From NCBI GenBank assembly GCA_902771535.1, contig CACXWU010000013.1:1-47944 (forward strand): a stretch of DNA of 47,944 nucleotides. The letters are read 5' to 3'. How positions within the stretch are numbered: position 1 is the first letter of the stretch; every line of letters starts with the position of its first letter. Below, piece after piece: positions 33,338-41,770 of this stretch. The position numbers and the translations under genes are program-made. The notes beneath the pieces are model-generated. The model ran no database searches. It saw nothing but the letters and a program-made list of their open reading frames with translations, and was not told where the DNA came from. The stretch is from an uncultured Pseudomonadota bacterium. GTDB lineage: Bacteria > Pseudomonadota > Alphaproteobacteria > UBA3830.

Positions 33338-34551
33338 TGATGCATCACTCCTATATAATTATAGAGAGGAAGGAACAAACTGCTTAAGATAAAGATGAAG
33401 ATTCCTCCCGCGAAAAGAGTCAGTCCGATGCTGAGAGACCGTCCGAAAATCTCCAATTCACGCAAAATTTCCTTGTATAGTTCATCAGATATATGCCGCA
33501 TGCTGTCCGGCAGATTATTTCCTGACTCTCCGACATAAAGAGCTGTTGATATGGACTGGGTAATGTATTTTGACGATGAAAAGGTTTCGAAAATTTTGTG
33601 CCCCGAAAGGATTTTTGATTTAATTTTTTCGAGATCACTTTTGATATCTTCAATTTCAATCGATTCAATTCCGAGTTCCAAAGACTTAATAAAATCAAGT
33701 TTTGAGTTCAACGCGATTTGCAAAATTTTGAAAAAATTCCATAATGTGATTTTCTTTAAAATGCTGCCGATTTTGGGGATCGATAATAAATAGTTTTGTA
33801 ATTTTCTTCTATATTTTTTTAAAGCCGAAAAGCAAATTAAACAAAAGAAAATCACGGTAACAATTATAGAAAAACTTGCTCCGATCTTTGGAAGATAATT
33901 TACGGCAAAATTAGTCAGTATCGGAATTTCTCCGCCATTATTGTTTTTCAAAAGTGAAATTACCTGAGGACCTAAAAATACTATACAAACCCACATTATA
34001 ATTATTGCAATCAGTGAGATGAATACAGGATAGGCGAGGGCGGCTTTTGCTTTTTCTTTCCATTCATTTTTTAATTTCAGAAAAGCCAAGATATTGGCGA
34101 TGATTTCGGACAAGTTTCCGGTTTTTTCTGCTGAATTTAGGAGTCCGGAAACAACATTATCGAAAATGGAATTTTTAAAGGCTTCGTTCAGCGATTGTCC
34201 GTTTTTCAGCGCGTCGGAAATTTCCAACAATTTGGCGTTCAGAATTTTATTATTTTGCGAATCGATGAAGGTATCAATGGCTTCATTTATTTTCAGTCCG
34301 CATTTTAATTGAAAATCTATATGCATGAAAAACATCAGCAGTTCTTCCAGCGATATTTTCGACGAGATTCTGTTTACTTTTGTAATTTCAATTGGGATTA
34401 ATTCTTTTTTGCAAATGGTTTTGTAGGCTACATGGTCGCTGTCGGCCAATACAATTCCGGATTCTTTATTTCCTTTTTTGGAGAGAGCTTCGTACTTGAA
34501 AATCTTTTTGTTTTCTTTTTTTGAAGAAGGTTCATTTTCAAAAGTTTTCAT
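33334..34551 (-). CDS. gspF: Type II secretion / type IV pilus inner-membrane platform protein, GspF-like (405 aa)
   Basis: Two repeated T2SSF domains (about 65-190 and 270-395), each followed by membrane helices, with the family form L-x-x-G-x-x-I-x-E-A and A-E-x-T-G-N-L near residue 140, and G-E-S-G-N-N-L-P in the second half. It anchors the pseudopilus assembly motor in the inner membrane. Three hydrophobic segments are seen (about 176-200, 225-245, 375-400). The start overlaps gspE by 14 bases. Confidence 0.9.
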   Translation of the reverse strand: MKTFENEPSSKKENKKIFKYEALSKKGNKESGIVLADSDHVAYKTICKKELIPIEITKVNRISSKISLEELLMFFMHIDFQLKCGLKINEAIDTFIDSQNNKILNAKLLEISDALKNGQSLNEAFKNSIFDNVVSGLLNSAEKTGNLSEIIANILAFLKLKNEWKEKAKAALAYPVFISLIAIIIMWVCIVFLGPQVISLLKNNNGGEIPILTNFAVNYLPKIGASFSIIVTVIFFCLICFSALKKYRRKLQNYLLSIPKIGSILKKITLWNFFKILQIALNSKLDFIKSLELGIESIEIEDIKSDLEKIKSKILSGHKIFETFSSSKYITQSISTALYVGESGNNLPDSMRHISDELYKEILRELEIFGRSLSIGLTLFAGGIFIFILSSLFLPLYNYIGVMHQ

Positions 34552-36004
34552 GTCCCAGCACCCTTTTTATTTCTTGAATGTCCGTTAGATTTTTATCAAT
34601 TGCATTTTGAGCGGAGGTTTTGAATGTTTTATCCAACTCAAATCCGAAATCACCCGCCAAAATTTTGTTTTTGAGCTGTTCCGAAAAGAAAACGTACTCA
34701 CTAATCGGAAAGCGTCCCTTATAACCATCTCCTTTTTTATATCTGATGAGTCTTTGCGAAAAAATTCCGATTAGAGAAGGAATAAAATCAGACAGATTTA
34801 ATCTGAAATCTTGCAAGCGACGAATGCCTTCGAGAGGCGTTGCAGCATGCAAAGTTGCAATTACTAATCGTCCGGTAAGAGAGGCTCTTATGGCCATAGC
34901 TGCGGTGGCTTCATCTCGAATTTCTCCGATCAAAATAATATCGGGATCTTGTCGCAAAATTGATTTTATACCGTCGGCAAAAGTAACTATGCCTTCCTCT
35001 TGGATATCCAATTGGCGAATGCCCTCGATTTGATATTCGACGGGATCTTCCAATGTCATTATGTTCAGGTTGGATGAATTTAAATTTTGCAACAACGAGT
35101 ACAAAGTGGTGGTTTTTCCCGCGCCCGTCGGACCGATGATAAGGAGGATTCCGTTGGGATAAGAAATCGCTTTTTTCAGCCAACAAAAGTCATCATAATC
35201 AAAATTCAATTCGGCTAAGGATTTTATTCCGGAAGACAGATCAAAGATCCTGATTACAAAGTTTTCTCCGAAAATTCCCGGATGAGTTGAAATTCTCAAA
35301 TCGATTGTTTTTCCGGCGAGATGAATACGAGTATGTCCGCTTTGTGGACGACGATTTTCCGTGATATCCAAGTTCGCTATGAGTTTCAAGCGTGATTGTA
35401 TCCGAGTCCAAGCTTCTTTTTCGATTATCTGAAAAGATTTCAAAATTCCGTCAATTCTGAATCTGACTCGGACTATATTTTCCATTGGTTCGAAATGTAT
35501 GTCACTGGCTTTTTGCTCGGACGCTTTGAAGAGTATTTTGTTGAGAAGTATCATAGGATTGGATTCTATCAACTCGTTGTCGCTTTTCATGATTTCGAGA
35601 AATCGCAGAATTTCACTTTCCTTGGCTATGAAAAATTTCACATAGCGATCTTTTATTTGTGATCGGATTTTATCTATGGCGATGATATTTCCCGGGTCAG
35701 ATATCGCGATTTTCACCGTGTGTTGATCTTCGAAAAACGCTATGGCGCAGCATTCGACGGCAGTTTCGGTTTTCAGTAATTTTAGGGTTTCTTCCTTTAT
35801 ATACAAAAATTCCAAACTAATGATTTCGATGCGATAAATTTCCGAAAGAATATCTATCAGATCTTCTTCGGAGATTAATCCTGATTCCACGGCTCTTTGT
35901 CCGAACAAACGATTTGACTTTTTATTTGCGATTGCTGAAATTTGTTCTTGGGAAACAAGTCCTCGTTCCAGGAAAATTTCTCCGATAACTTTGTTTTTTC
36001 TCAT
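34538..36004 (-). CDS. gspE: Type II secretion / type IV pilus assembly ATPase, GspE/PilB-like (488 aa)
   Basis: Hexameric motor of pseudopilus assembly. An N-terminal MshEN-like domain (1-140, with LVSQEQISAI and LISEEDLIDIL) precedes the ATPase core: SDIHFEP near 168, Walker A GPTGAGKTT (291-299), Asp box L-E-D-P-V-E-Y, Walker B PDIILIGEIRD (354-364) and a His box TLHA. The four-cysteine zinc loop normally found before G-Y-x-G-R in GspE and PilB is missing: only RYKKGDGYKGR remains. First gene of the operon. No pseudopilin, prepilin peptidase or secretin gene is in the window. Confidence 0.92.
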   Translation of the reverse strand: MRKNKVIGEIFLERGLVSQEQISAIANKKSNRLFGQRAVESGLISEEDLIDILSEIYRIEIISLEFLYIKEETLKLLKTETAVECCAIAFFEDQHTVKIAISDPGNIIAIDKIRSQIKDRYVKFFIAKESEILRFLEIMKSDNELIESNPMILLNKILFKASEQKASDIHFEPMENIVRVRFRIDGILKSFQIIEKEAWTRIQSRLKLIANLDITENRRPQSGHTRIHLAGKTIDLRISTHPGIFGENFVIRIFDLSSGIKSLAELNFDYDDFCWLKKAISYPNGILLIIGPTGAGKTTTLYSLLQNLNSSNLNIMTLEDPVEYQIEGIRQLDIQEEGIVTFADGIKSILRQDPDIILIGEIRDEATAAMAIRASLTGRLVIATLHAATPLEGIRRLQDFRLNLSDFIPSLIGIFSQRLIRYKKGDGYKGRFPISEYVFFSEQLKNKILAGDFGFELDKTFKTSAQNAIDKNLTDIQEIKRVLGHENF

Positions 36005-36096
36005 CTCACAATCCGCCCAAAAAAACCGTAAAAAAATCCATACAAGCTCATTTCTGAAATTTTATCGAATATTAGTAAGTAAAGACTTAATTTTTG

Positions 36097-36558
36097 CTAA
36101 AGTTTCGGAAAAATATTTAATTGGGACATAGCTTCCGACAAAACAATTGCTGCTGAGATAGCCATATTTATTGATCGACGTCCTTTTAACATCGGAATTT
36201 TTACCATTGCAGTGCATTTTTTCAAATCTTCTGGAAGAAATCCGTAATGCTCCGAGCCGACCATCAAAATATCTCCGTCTTGGTATCGAAACTCATGGTG
36301 AGCAACGGAAACTTCGTTCGCCTCCATTGCGATTATTCTTCGATTTTTTGATTTTTCGAGAAAATTTTCGAAAGAATCATGAATTTCATAATCCGCCGTC
36401 TGAATATAGTCCATGCCGGCACGTTTTAGTTTTGCATCATTAAAAACAAACCCAAAAGGTCTGATCAGATCGACGTGAATTCCGAGACAAGACGCCAATC
36501 GCAACAGGGTTCCCGTATTTTGCGGAATTTGCGGATGATAAACTGCCAGACTTAGCAT
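36097..36558 (-). CDS. trmL: tRNA (cytidine/uridine-34 2'-O)-methyltransferase TrmL (153 aa)
   Basis: SPOUT-class enzyme that methylates the wobble ribose of certain tRNA-Leu species. It has the short, single-domain form with Y-H-P-Q-I-P-Q-N-T-G-T near residue 8, V-G-S-E-H-Y-G-F near 105 and the knot segment IPMLKGRRSINMAISAAI. These are diagnostic for the TrmL group. Follows the Tim44-like gene after 10 bases. Confidence 0.93.
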   Translation of the reverse strand: MLSLAVYHPQIPQNTGTLLRLASCLGIHVDLIRPFGFVFNDAKLKRAGMDYIQTADYEIHDSFENFLEKSKNRRIIAMEANEVSVAHHEFRYQDGDILMVGSEHYGFLPEDLKKCTAMVKIPMLKGRRSINMAISAAIVLSEAMSQLNIFPKL

Positions 36559-36568
36559 AGACGCGACG

Positions 36569-37165
36569 TTAATCTTCTGATTTTATTTCATGTAGAAACC
36601 AGCGCGAATCAGTGGAATTTTCCTTTCTGGAGAAAACCCAAATATCAGTTCTGCTTTCGACGTAATCGGGACTTCCCTCCAAAATAGTTCCGTCCGTTGA
36701 TCTTAACGCTGTGGTTTGGTCGGTAACAAACTTCACCGTGATGTAAATGTTTCCGTTGTCCACGTTAACATCTACCAACTCCGTTTCGGCGAATTGCAGG
36801 ATACTTCCCTCAAGAGTCTCACCTCGTTCTTTGCGATCATCAATTGCCATAGAAAAAGCCTTAAAAGTCCTTGGGGACAGCAAATCTTTCAAAGTGGACT
36901 TATCTCCGTCGGCATAAGCTTTGAAAACCAACTCAAAAACCTTTTCGGCCTTTCTCAGAAAATCTTTTTCATCAAATTTTGGGCAGCTACGAGAAATGGT
37001 TTTCCAAATTCTTTCTTGTTCTGAAATCTCTCGAATTTCTGCACTTTCCTCAGTCGGACTATTGAGGTTTTCCCTTTTTATTTTGAATCCGATGTTAACT
37101 CCTAGAACTTCGTTCAGCTTAATCAATAAAACAAAGGTAAGTATTGCAAAAATGAGAGTGATCAT
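36569..37165 (-). CDS. Tim44-like domain protein (198 aa)
   Basis: An N-terminal hydrophobic helix (1-22, LIFAILTFVLLIKL) anchors a Tim44/TimA-like domain (about 70-198, with FELVFKAYADGD near 77 and the closing W-x-F-S-R-K). In alphaproteobacteria this family is membrane-associated; the mitochondrial relative Tim44 serves in protein import. Its start overlaps the trcR stop (ATGA), so the two are translationally coupled. The exact role is not settled. Confidence 0.85.
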   Translation of the reverse strand: MITLIFAILTFVLLIKLNEVLGVNIGFKIKRENLNSPTEESAEIREISEQERIWKTISRSCPKFDEKDFLRKAEKVFELVFKAYADGDKSTLKDLLSPRTFKAFSMAIDDRKERGETLEGSILQFAETELVDVNVDNGNIYITVKFVTDQTTALRSTDGTILEGSPDYVESRTDIWVFSRKENSTDSRWFLHEIKSED

Positions 37166-37704
37166 TCCTGATTAGTTTCTCCCTTGGATTTCTCGAGAGA
37201 AGCAATGGCTGCATCGAGCTCAATTTGCGAACAAAACCCCAGTAGCACAGGATCTCTTGGCTTCAACTCATTCATGCGCGCATGGGTTCTTTCCCGAATG
37301 GATGCGACAGTACTTTTTGTGGTCGACAGCAAAGAGCAAATAACCGAATCAGACATATCCGGATAATATTTGAGTAACCATGCAACAGCGTCCGGGCGTT
37401 CCTGCCTTTTTCTGAGCGGAACGTATTTCTTCTTGCTTTTCTTTCTCAGTGCGTTAATTGCTGGCGAGGACAAAAACAACCGAGCGTTCGGATTTTTAGA
37501 ACACCTTTCTATTTCCTCCAGGGTTAATTGTCCCATTTTAATAGGATCAACGCCGATCATTCCGACAGAAGCCTGATCATCGGCAAGGGCTTGAACCTCC
37601 AGAACGTGCAAGCCACAAAACTGTGCTATCTGTTCGAACGTCAACGCAGTATTTTCAATCAACCAAACCGCCGTACCTTTCGGCATAATAGGTGCTGTTG
37701 TCAT
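37162..37704 (-). CDS. trcR: TrcR-like transcriptional regulator, DUF1013 family (180 aa)
   Basis: Alphaproteobacteria-specific regulator reported to associate with RNA polymerase in cell-cycle control. Strong family blocks: MPKGTAVWLIENTALTFEQI, FCGLHVLEVQALAD and A-V-A-W-L-L-K-Y-Y-P-D. Two helix-turn-helix-like regions lie at about 17-45 and 110-145. The start at 37704 (MTTAPIMPKG) is preferred to a GTG four codons upstream. Its presence is one of the clearest taxonomic hints in the window. Confidence 0.88.
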   Translation of the reverse strand: MTTAPIMPKGTAVWLIENTALTFEQIAQFCGLHVLEVQALADDQASVGMIGVDPIKMGQLTLEEIERCSKNPNARLFLSSPAINALRKKSKKKYVPLRKRQERPDAVAWLLKYYPDMSDSVICSLLSTTKSTVASIRERTHARMNELKPRDPVLLGFCSQIELDAAIASLEKSKGETNQE

Positions 37705-37834
37705 AATAAAATCCACTCATTACTCTCGACGGCATTTTACAACTTTTACTTTGGAATCTCAATAATTTTAAGAGGAGGCAGGCGGATTTTTTAACCCGGA
37801 ATCCCAATAATGTCGTGTGAAGTAAATGGAGTCT

Positions 37835-38242
37835 TTAATTCCATTTTTCCTTTAATTTTTCAATAATAAATTTCGGCGCGTTGATGAGAGCTCGTCCTTT
37901 CTGTCCATTGTAAAATGCGTGCTTAGTTTCGGCCGTGGACATCACTTTCTCTGTTTCTTTATCTTTGATTACGTACTTTATCACCAGAAAATGATCGGCC
38001 CTTACAAGCTCCGCGGTTATGATAATCTCCTGATCAAAACGGCAGGGGCGGGAATATTTTATTTCCAAATGTACTAATGGAATTTGATAATTTCTTTCGT
38101 AAATTTCTTGATAAGAAAGTCCCAATTTCTTCAGGAGCTGACAGCGCGCGTCTTCATAATATCTACAGTAATTTCCGTGCCACATAACTCCGGTCATATC
38201 AACGTCACAAAAATCAATTCTTCGAGTAATAGTTTCCTTCAT
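37835..38242 (-). CDS. YbgC/4-hydroxybenzoyl-CoA-type thioesterase (135 aa)
   Basis: Hotdog thioesterase with the family signature: R-x-D-F-C-D-V-D-M-T-G-V-M-W-H-G-N-Y-x-R-Y-x-E-D-A-R (about 8-33), where the Asp near 17 is catalytic. It hydrolyses short or aromatic acyl-CoA or acyl-ACP in the cytoplasm. Standard length. YbgC usually neighbours tolQRAB; these genes are not seen here. Monocistronic. Confidence 0.88.
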   Translation of the reverse strand: MKETITRRIDFCDVDMTGVMWHGNYCRYYEDARCQLLKKLGLSYQEIYERNYQIPLVHLEIKYSRPCRFDQEIIITAELVRADHFLVIKYVIKDKETEKVMSTAETKHAFYNGQKGRALINAPKFIIEKLKEKWN

Positions 38243-38405
38243 ATTTTATTCCATTCTGCAACACTGCTACGATTGTCTCAGAATTATTATAATATTCGGT
38301 TAAATTTTGTAAATAAAATTGGATTTTTGAAGAAACGAAGACCATTCCCTTTTTACCAGTGCCAAGTTTTCCTTCGCAAATTTATTTTTATCACTGGATA
38401 GACAT

Positions 38406-38428
38406 AAAAAAGCGCCCTGAAGAGCGCT
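38406..38428 (-). terminator. Rho-independent terminator after the ankyrin remnant
   Basis: On the minus strand AGCGCT, 11-base loop region, GGCGCT and then five T; stem of five to six pairs. It still marks the end of the former ankyrin gene. Confidence 0.65.
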
Positions 38429-38452
38429 GTTTCATGAATGTAAAAGGAAAAA

Positions 38453-38683
38453 TTATTTTGTACCGGCCTGTTTTAAAATGTTAACTATTTCATCATGTCC
38501 GAAACTTTTTGCAATTGTTAATGCGGAGTCACCATTTTCATCTTCATAGTTTACATCTGCACCGTGGTTTAGCAAATATTGAACGATTTTTTTATTTTCG
38601 ATAGCTGTAGCCCACATTAACGGAGTTTGTCCGTATTCATCTTTGCAGTTAATATCCGTATTTTCCTCGAAATTAATTTGTTC
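38453..38683 (-). pseudogene. Ankyrin-repeat gene remnant, 5' end missing
   Basis: An open frame of 76 codons on the minus strand encodes two ankyrin repeats: DINCKDEYGQTPLMWATAIE, then HGADVNYEDENGDSALTIAK, ending in ILKQAGTK and a stop. There is no start codon before the first repeat: an in-frame TAA at 38684-38686 closes the frame upstream. The only ATG is inside repeat one (53 codons left). A terminator follows. The remaining piece looks like the 3' end of a longer ankyrin gene, otherwise lost. It is not a piece of the ankyrin/LRR gene at 25339, whose sequence differs. Confidence 0.7.
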
Positions 38684-38727
38684 TTAATGATTTTCTGATA
38701 TCGTCTTACTGATTGAGGAGTATTAAT

Positions 38728-40209
38728 GTGAGAAAAAGCTACGCGATTGTCGCGATTCTTCTAATTGTTTTATATGCGTTAGCAAAAGAGAAAGAAATAT
38801 CTCCGGATATTCAGGTTACTTTTAATGAGCAATATGGAAATTTTGATAAAGCTTTTTCTGAGCAATTTAAGGATAAAAACGATATATGGCTTGTCTTGGG
38901 AAATCGCGGAACGACGAACTATTACAGGGAAAGATTTTCCAAAAATTGGATTTTTTGGGATGATTGTTCGGTTCCTGACGGTATAGGTATATCTGGAAAT
39001 TTCTTGGATCCGAAAAATTGGAAGCAGGTTTCAAAGTTACTTCCCAGATCGGTAAATTATATCGCGGTTGATTTCAATGACTTGGTAAATGATCCAAAAA
39101 GAAACAGAATTATTAATGCTGCTAAAAATATTCTTAATTCGGGAGGAGTATTTTGTATAGAGGATGTCTATGACAATCATAAGAAGCAGTTTCAGCATTT
39201 TACGGATAAGGATTTTCAGCAATTATCTAAAGATTTTGATATAAAATACGCCTACTGGGACGGATATATTTCTGCGCTTCCGTATACCAGCGATCAAAGT
39301 GCAAACGAGAAGATCGATATGTTCAAAGGACTCGAAATGATGATTTTGCGTTTATCAGCAGCGAATTTCGAAGATAAGAAAAAAATAATTCCTGATATCA
39401 CATTAGGTCTTCGCATTCGGTTTTTCTTGATCGGTAGCGATACAATAAAGAAATTGGTAAGAGATGTTGTTGATTCAGCTTGGTTAAGGCAAGTAATACA
39501 GGCCTATAAAGATGATTCGGATAGAGAAAGACAAACCGAGGAAGTTGTTGAGAAAGAAAAACAGGAGATAGAGTCCCTTAAAAAAGATATTGATAATTTT
39601 ACTAAGCTGGTGGAGTTATCAGGTGTCGTAAAAAAGGGATTAAAGAGAGGTTTCAAAGTTGTCGATACAGTCGATAAAGGGGTGGACTATTTAATGGGGG
39701 TTCAAAAAGAAGAAGATTCTTCGGTAACAGATGAGACGTCAGAGACTACAGAAAAAGATAGTGATAAATCTGAAGATTTGCAAAAACAGTTGGAAGAAAA
39801 AAAGAACCAATTGGCTGCCAGTGAGAGGAGACTAGCCGTACTACAAAGCCAACTCGAAATGATAAAAAATTATGTTAAGGATAGTGCTGAAAAAATTTTG
39901 AAATATAACGATGAAATCTTTTTCAGGTTTGAAAAAGACAAGTATCTCAAGTCATATTTATCTTATAAAAAAGATAAATTGGAAGATATCATTTCCGATA
40001 GTAATGATTCCGACGATGAATTTTGGAAAGAATACAACGGCTTTTGGAATTCGACTTCGAATATAGAAGTTTTAGCGACGGAATTAGAAAAGATTTGGTC
40101 TCCGGATATCCTTATTCAAAACACAATTCCTCTTGAAAGAATAAAATCTGATGCAGAACAAAAAGTATCAGATACAAGCAAAATAGTAATAATGTTTATC
40201 AAAAAATAA
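38728..40209 (+). CDS. Exported protein with methyltransferase-like fold and coiled coil (493 aa)
   Basis: Unknown function. A signal peptide or anchor (residues 1-20, SYAIVAILLIVLYALA) is followed by a domain (25-200) with the strand and loop order of a SAM-dependent methyltransferase: DIWLVLGNRG, VNYIAVDFNDL and NILNSGGVFCIED. Motif I lacks the usual G-x-G-x-G, so activity is doubtful. Residues 255-290 and 345-400 are coiled coils, separated by an acidic Ser/Thr-rich linker. GTG at 38728 is chosen because GAGGAG lies about 8 bases before it; an in-frame TTG at 38713 overlaps that site. A secreted effector is plausible but unproven. Confidence 0.7.
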   Translation: MRKSYAIVAILLIVLYALAKEKEISPDIQVTFNEQYGNFDKAFSEQFKDKNDIWLVLGNRGTTNYYRERFSKNWIFWDDCSVPDGIGISGNFLDPKNWKQVSKLLPRSVNYIAVDFNDLVNDPKRNRIINAAKNILNSGGVFCIEDVYDNHKKQFQHFTDKDFQQLSKDFDIKYAYWDGYISALPYTSDQSANEKIDMFKGLEMMILRLSAANFEDKKKIIPDITLGLRIRFFLIGSDTIKKLVRDVVDSAWLRQVIQAYKDDSDRERQTEEVVEKEKQEIESLKKDIDNFTKLVELSGVVKKGLKRGFKVVDTVDKGVDYLMGVQKEEDSSVTDETSETTEKDSDKSEDLQKQLEEKKNQLAASERRLAVLQSQLEMIKNYVKDSAEKILKYNDEIFFRFEKDKYLKSYLSYKKDKLEDIISDSNDSDDEFWKEYNGFWNSTSNIEVLATELEKIWSPDILIQNTIPLERIKSDAEQKVSDTSKIVIMFIKK

Positions 40210-40256
40210 CTGCTTTTCAGAAAGGTTTTCTTTTGTTGTGATTTTTAGATTTTAAA

Positions 40257-40290
40257 CAACGGCTCCGAACCGAGCAGTCCGGAGCCGTTG
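40257..40290 (-). terminator. Terminator of the MFS transporter gene
   Basis: Perfect 11-pair stem CAACGGCTCCG/CGGAGCCGTTG with a 12-base loop; on the minus strand TTTAAAATC follows. A smaller hairpin (CTCTGAC/GTCGGAG) precedes it at about 40302-40318. Confidence 0.65.
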
Positions 40291-40324
40291 CGGCCGAAGA
40301 ACTCCGACTAAGTCAGAGACACTT

Positions 40325-41599
40325 CTAATTTCTGTTTGGAGAACGATCTTTGATGAAGTAGGATAGGATGATTCCAAATCCCAAGAAGGCCAATACCCAA
40401 GCCAGTCCCCATCTGAAGTCGCTGATCGTATAGACCGGAAGTCCGTTTTCTGTGATCCCATTCCAGAAATATTTTACGGTACCCCCAACAGCCGGCATTA
40501 GTATGATTCCGCTAACCATGCTCATCATGTTTATGAATCCGGTTATAGTTGCTCCGATGGATTTCGGGAAAAGTGCCAACCCCAAAGGATAGGCAAGCAT
40601 CGATCCGCAGAAAACCCCGGTAGCGAAGAAAAGGACGAATAATGCGCAAGTGTTCACGTAGTTACTGAGATATACGATTACAAACAACGACAAAAATGCG
40701 CCGATTACCCCGATAATCATCGGTTTTTTAAAGCTTCCGCAAACGGTTGCAGCGTAAGCAAAAACCGGAGAACCGATCACGACCCCGAGATAAAGCATAT
40801 TATTCGCCAGCGCAGACATTTCAGGCGAAAGACCGTAAGCGACTTTGATGAACATTACACCCCACATATCTCCCAGAGCACTCAGCGGAGCGTAAACTGC
40901 CATTGTCATCAATCCCAGAACCCAAGCCTGTTTCGAGCAAAGAACAAGTTTCACAGATTCCATCAGACTCAGTTCGGCATCATCAGATTTTGAAACATGC
41001 TCATTTTTATCTTCTGATTTTTTATCTTTAACTATAAACCAAATCAGTGCTGCCAAACCGAATCCGACGAGGCAGTAAACTTTTATAACATCAATCCAAT
41101 TATGAGATCTGACTATATAGGCAACTCCCGGTCCTCCCAGTACAGGTCCTAAGCATCCTATGGACATGGTAAGGGAAGTCATAATTGCAACCTTACCGGC
41201 GTGAAACCACTGGGTAATTGCTTTGACAACCAACACGAAGGCAAAAGCAGATCCGAATCCGATCAACATTTCACCGAATCCTGCTACGTAGCTGTTGGAC
41301 GTTAATATCAAAATAAATAAACCGAGAGAGCAGATTAAAGTTGCCAGCACCGCAACTAATTTTGTACTGTATTTATCAACGATAATACCGGCTGGTATCT
41401 GCATTAATGTATAAATCCAGTAATAACAGCTACCCAAAAAGCCGAGGCCGGTTGCATCGATGCCGAAATATTGCATGAATTCATTTGATAATACAGTGAT
41501 AAACGACGAGCGCGCGATAAATTGATAAAAATAAAACGCAGCGAGTGTCGACCATATCACAATGGCAAAGCAACTGCTTTTTTTAGTAGTGTCATTCAT
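40325..41599 (-). CDS. Major facilitator superfamily transporter (424 aa)
   Basis: Twelve predicted membrane helices in two halves, with a central charged loop (about 196-220, KDKKSEDKNEHVSKSDDAEL). The family motif after helix two appears as G-I-I-V-D-K-Y-S-T-K. Helix one contains F-Y-F-Y-Q-F-I-A-R-S-S-F, a form common in proteobacterial symporters related to the nucleotide and phosphate-ester group, but the substrate is not predictable. Located in the inner membrane. Monocistronic, with its own terminator. Confidence 0.88.
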   Translation of the reverse strand: MNDTTKKSSCFAIVIWSTLAAFYFYQFIARSSFITVLSNEFMQYFGIDATGLGFLGSCYYWIYTLMQIPAGIIVDKYSTKLVAVLATLICSLGLFILILTSNSYVAGFGEMLIGFGSAFAFVLVVKAITQWFHAGKVAIMTSLTMSIGCLGPVLGGPGVAYIVRSHNWIDVIKVYCLVGFGLAALIWFIVKDKKSEDKNEHVSKSDDAELSLMESVKLVLCSKQAWVLGLMTMAVYAPLSALGDMWGVMFIKVAYGLSPEMSALANNMLYLGVVIGSPVFAYAATVCGSFKKPMIIGVIGAFLSLFVIVYLSNYVNTCALFVLFFATGVFCGSMLAYPLGLALFPKSIGATITGFINMMSMVSGIILMPAVGGTVKYFWNGITENGLPVYTISDFRWGLAWVLAFLGFGIILSYFIKDRSPNRN

Positions 41600-41770
41600 T
41601 TGAATTACCTCTTATTCTTTTAGCGGAATTCTAACTTATTTAAGTGAAAAATCAAGATTTTTTGAAAAAGCTTTACTTTTGGTTAATAAATTGTATGCGA
41701 AATTAAAACGACGGAAATTTTTGCTTTCGGTTTACGGATTGTATACCGACTGAAATGACGGGAGTATGTT

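Noticed and set aside
41690-41760. Imperfect direct repeat TTGTATGCGAAAT / TTGTATACCGACT before the gene at 41771 as an operator
   Set aside because: Only about two thirds identical, without symmetry; may be chance in AT-rich DNA.
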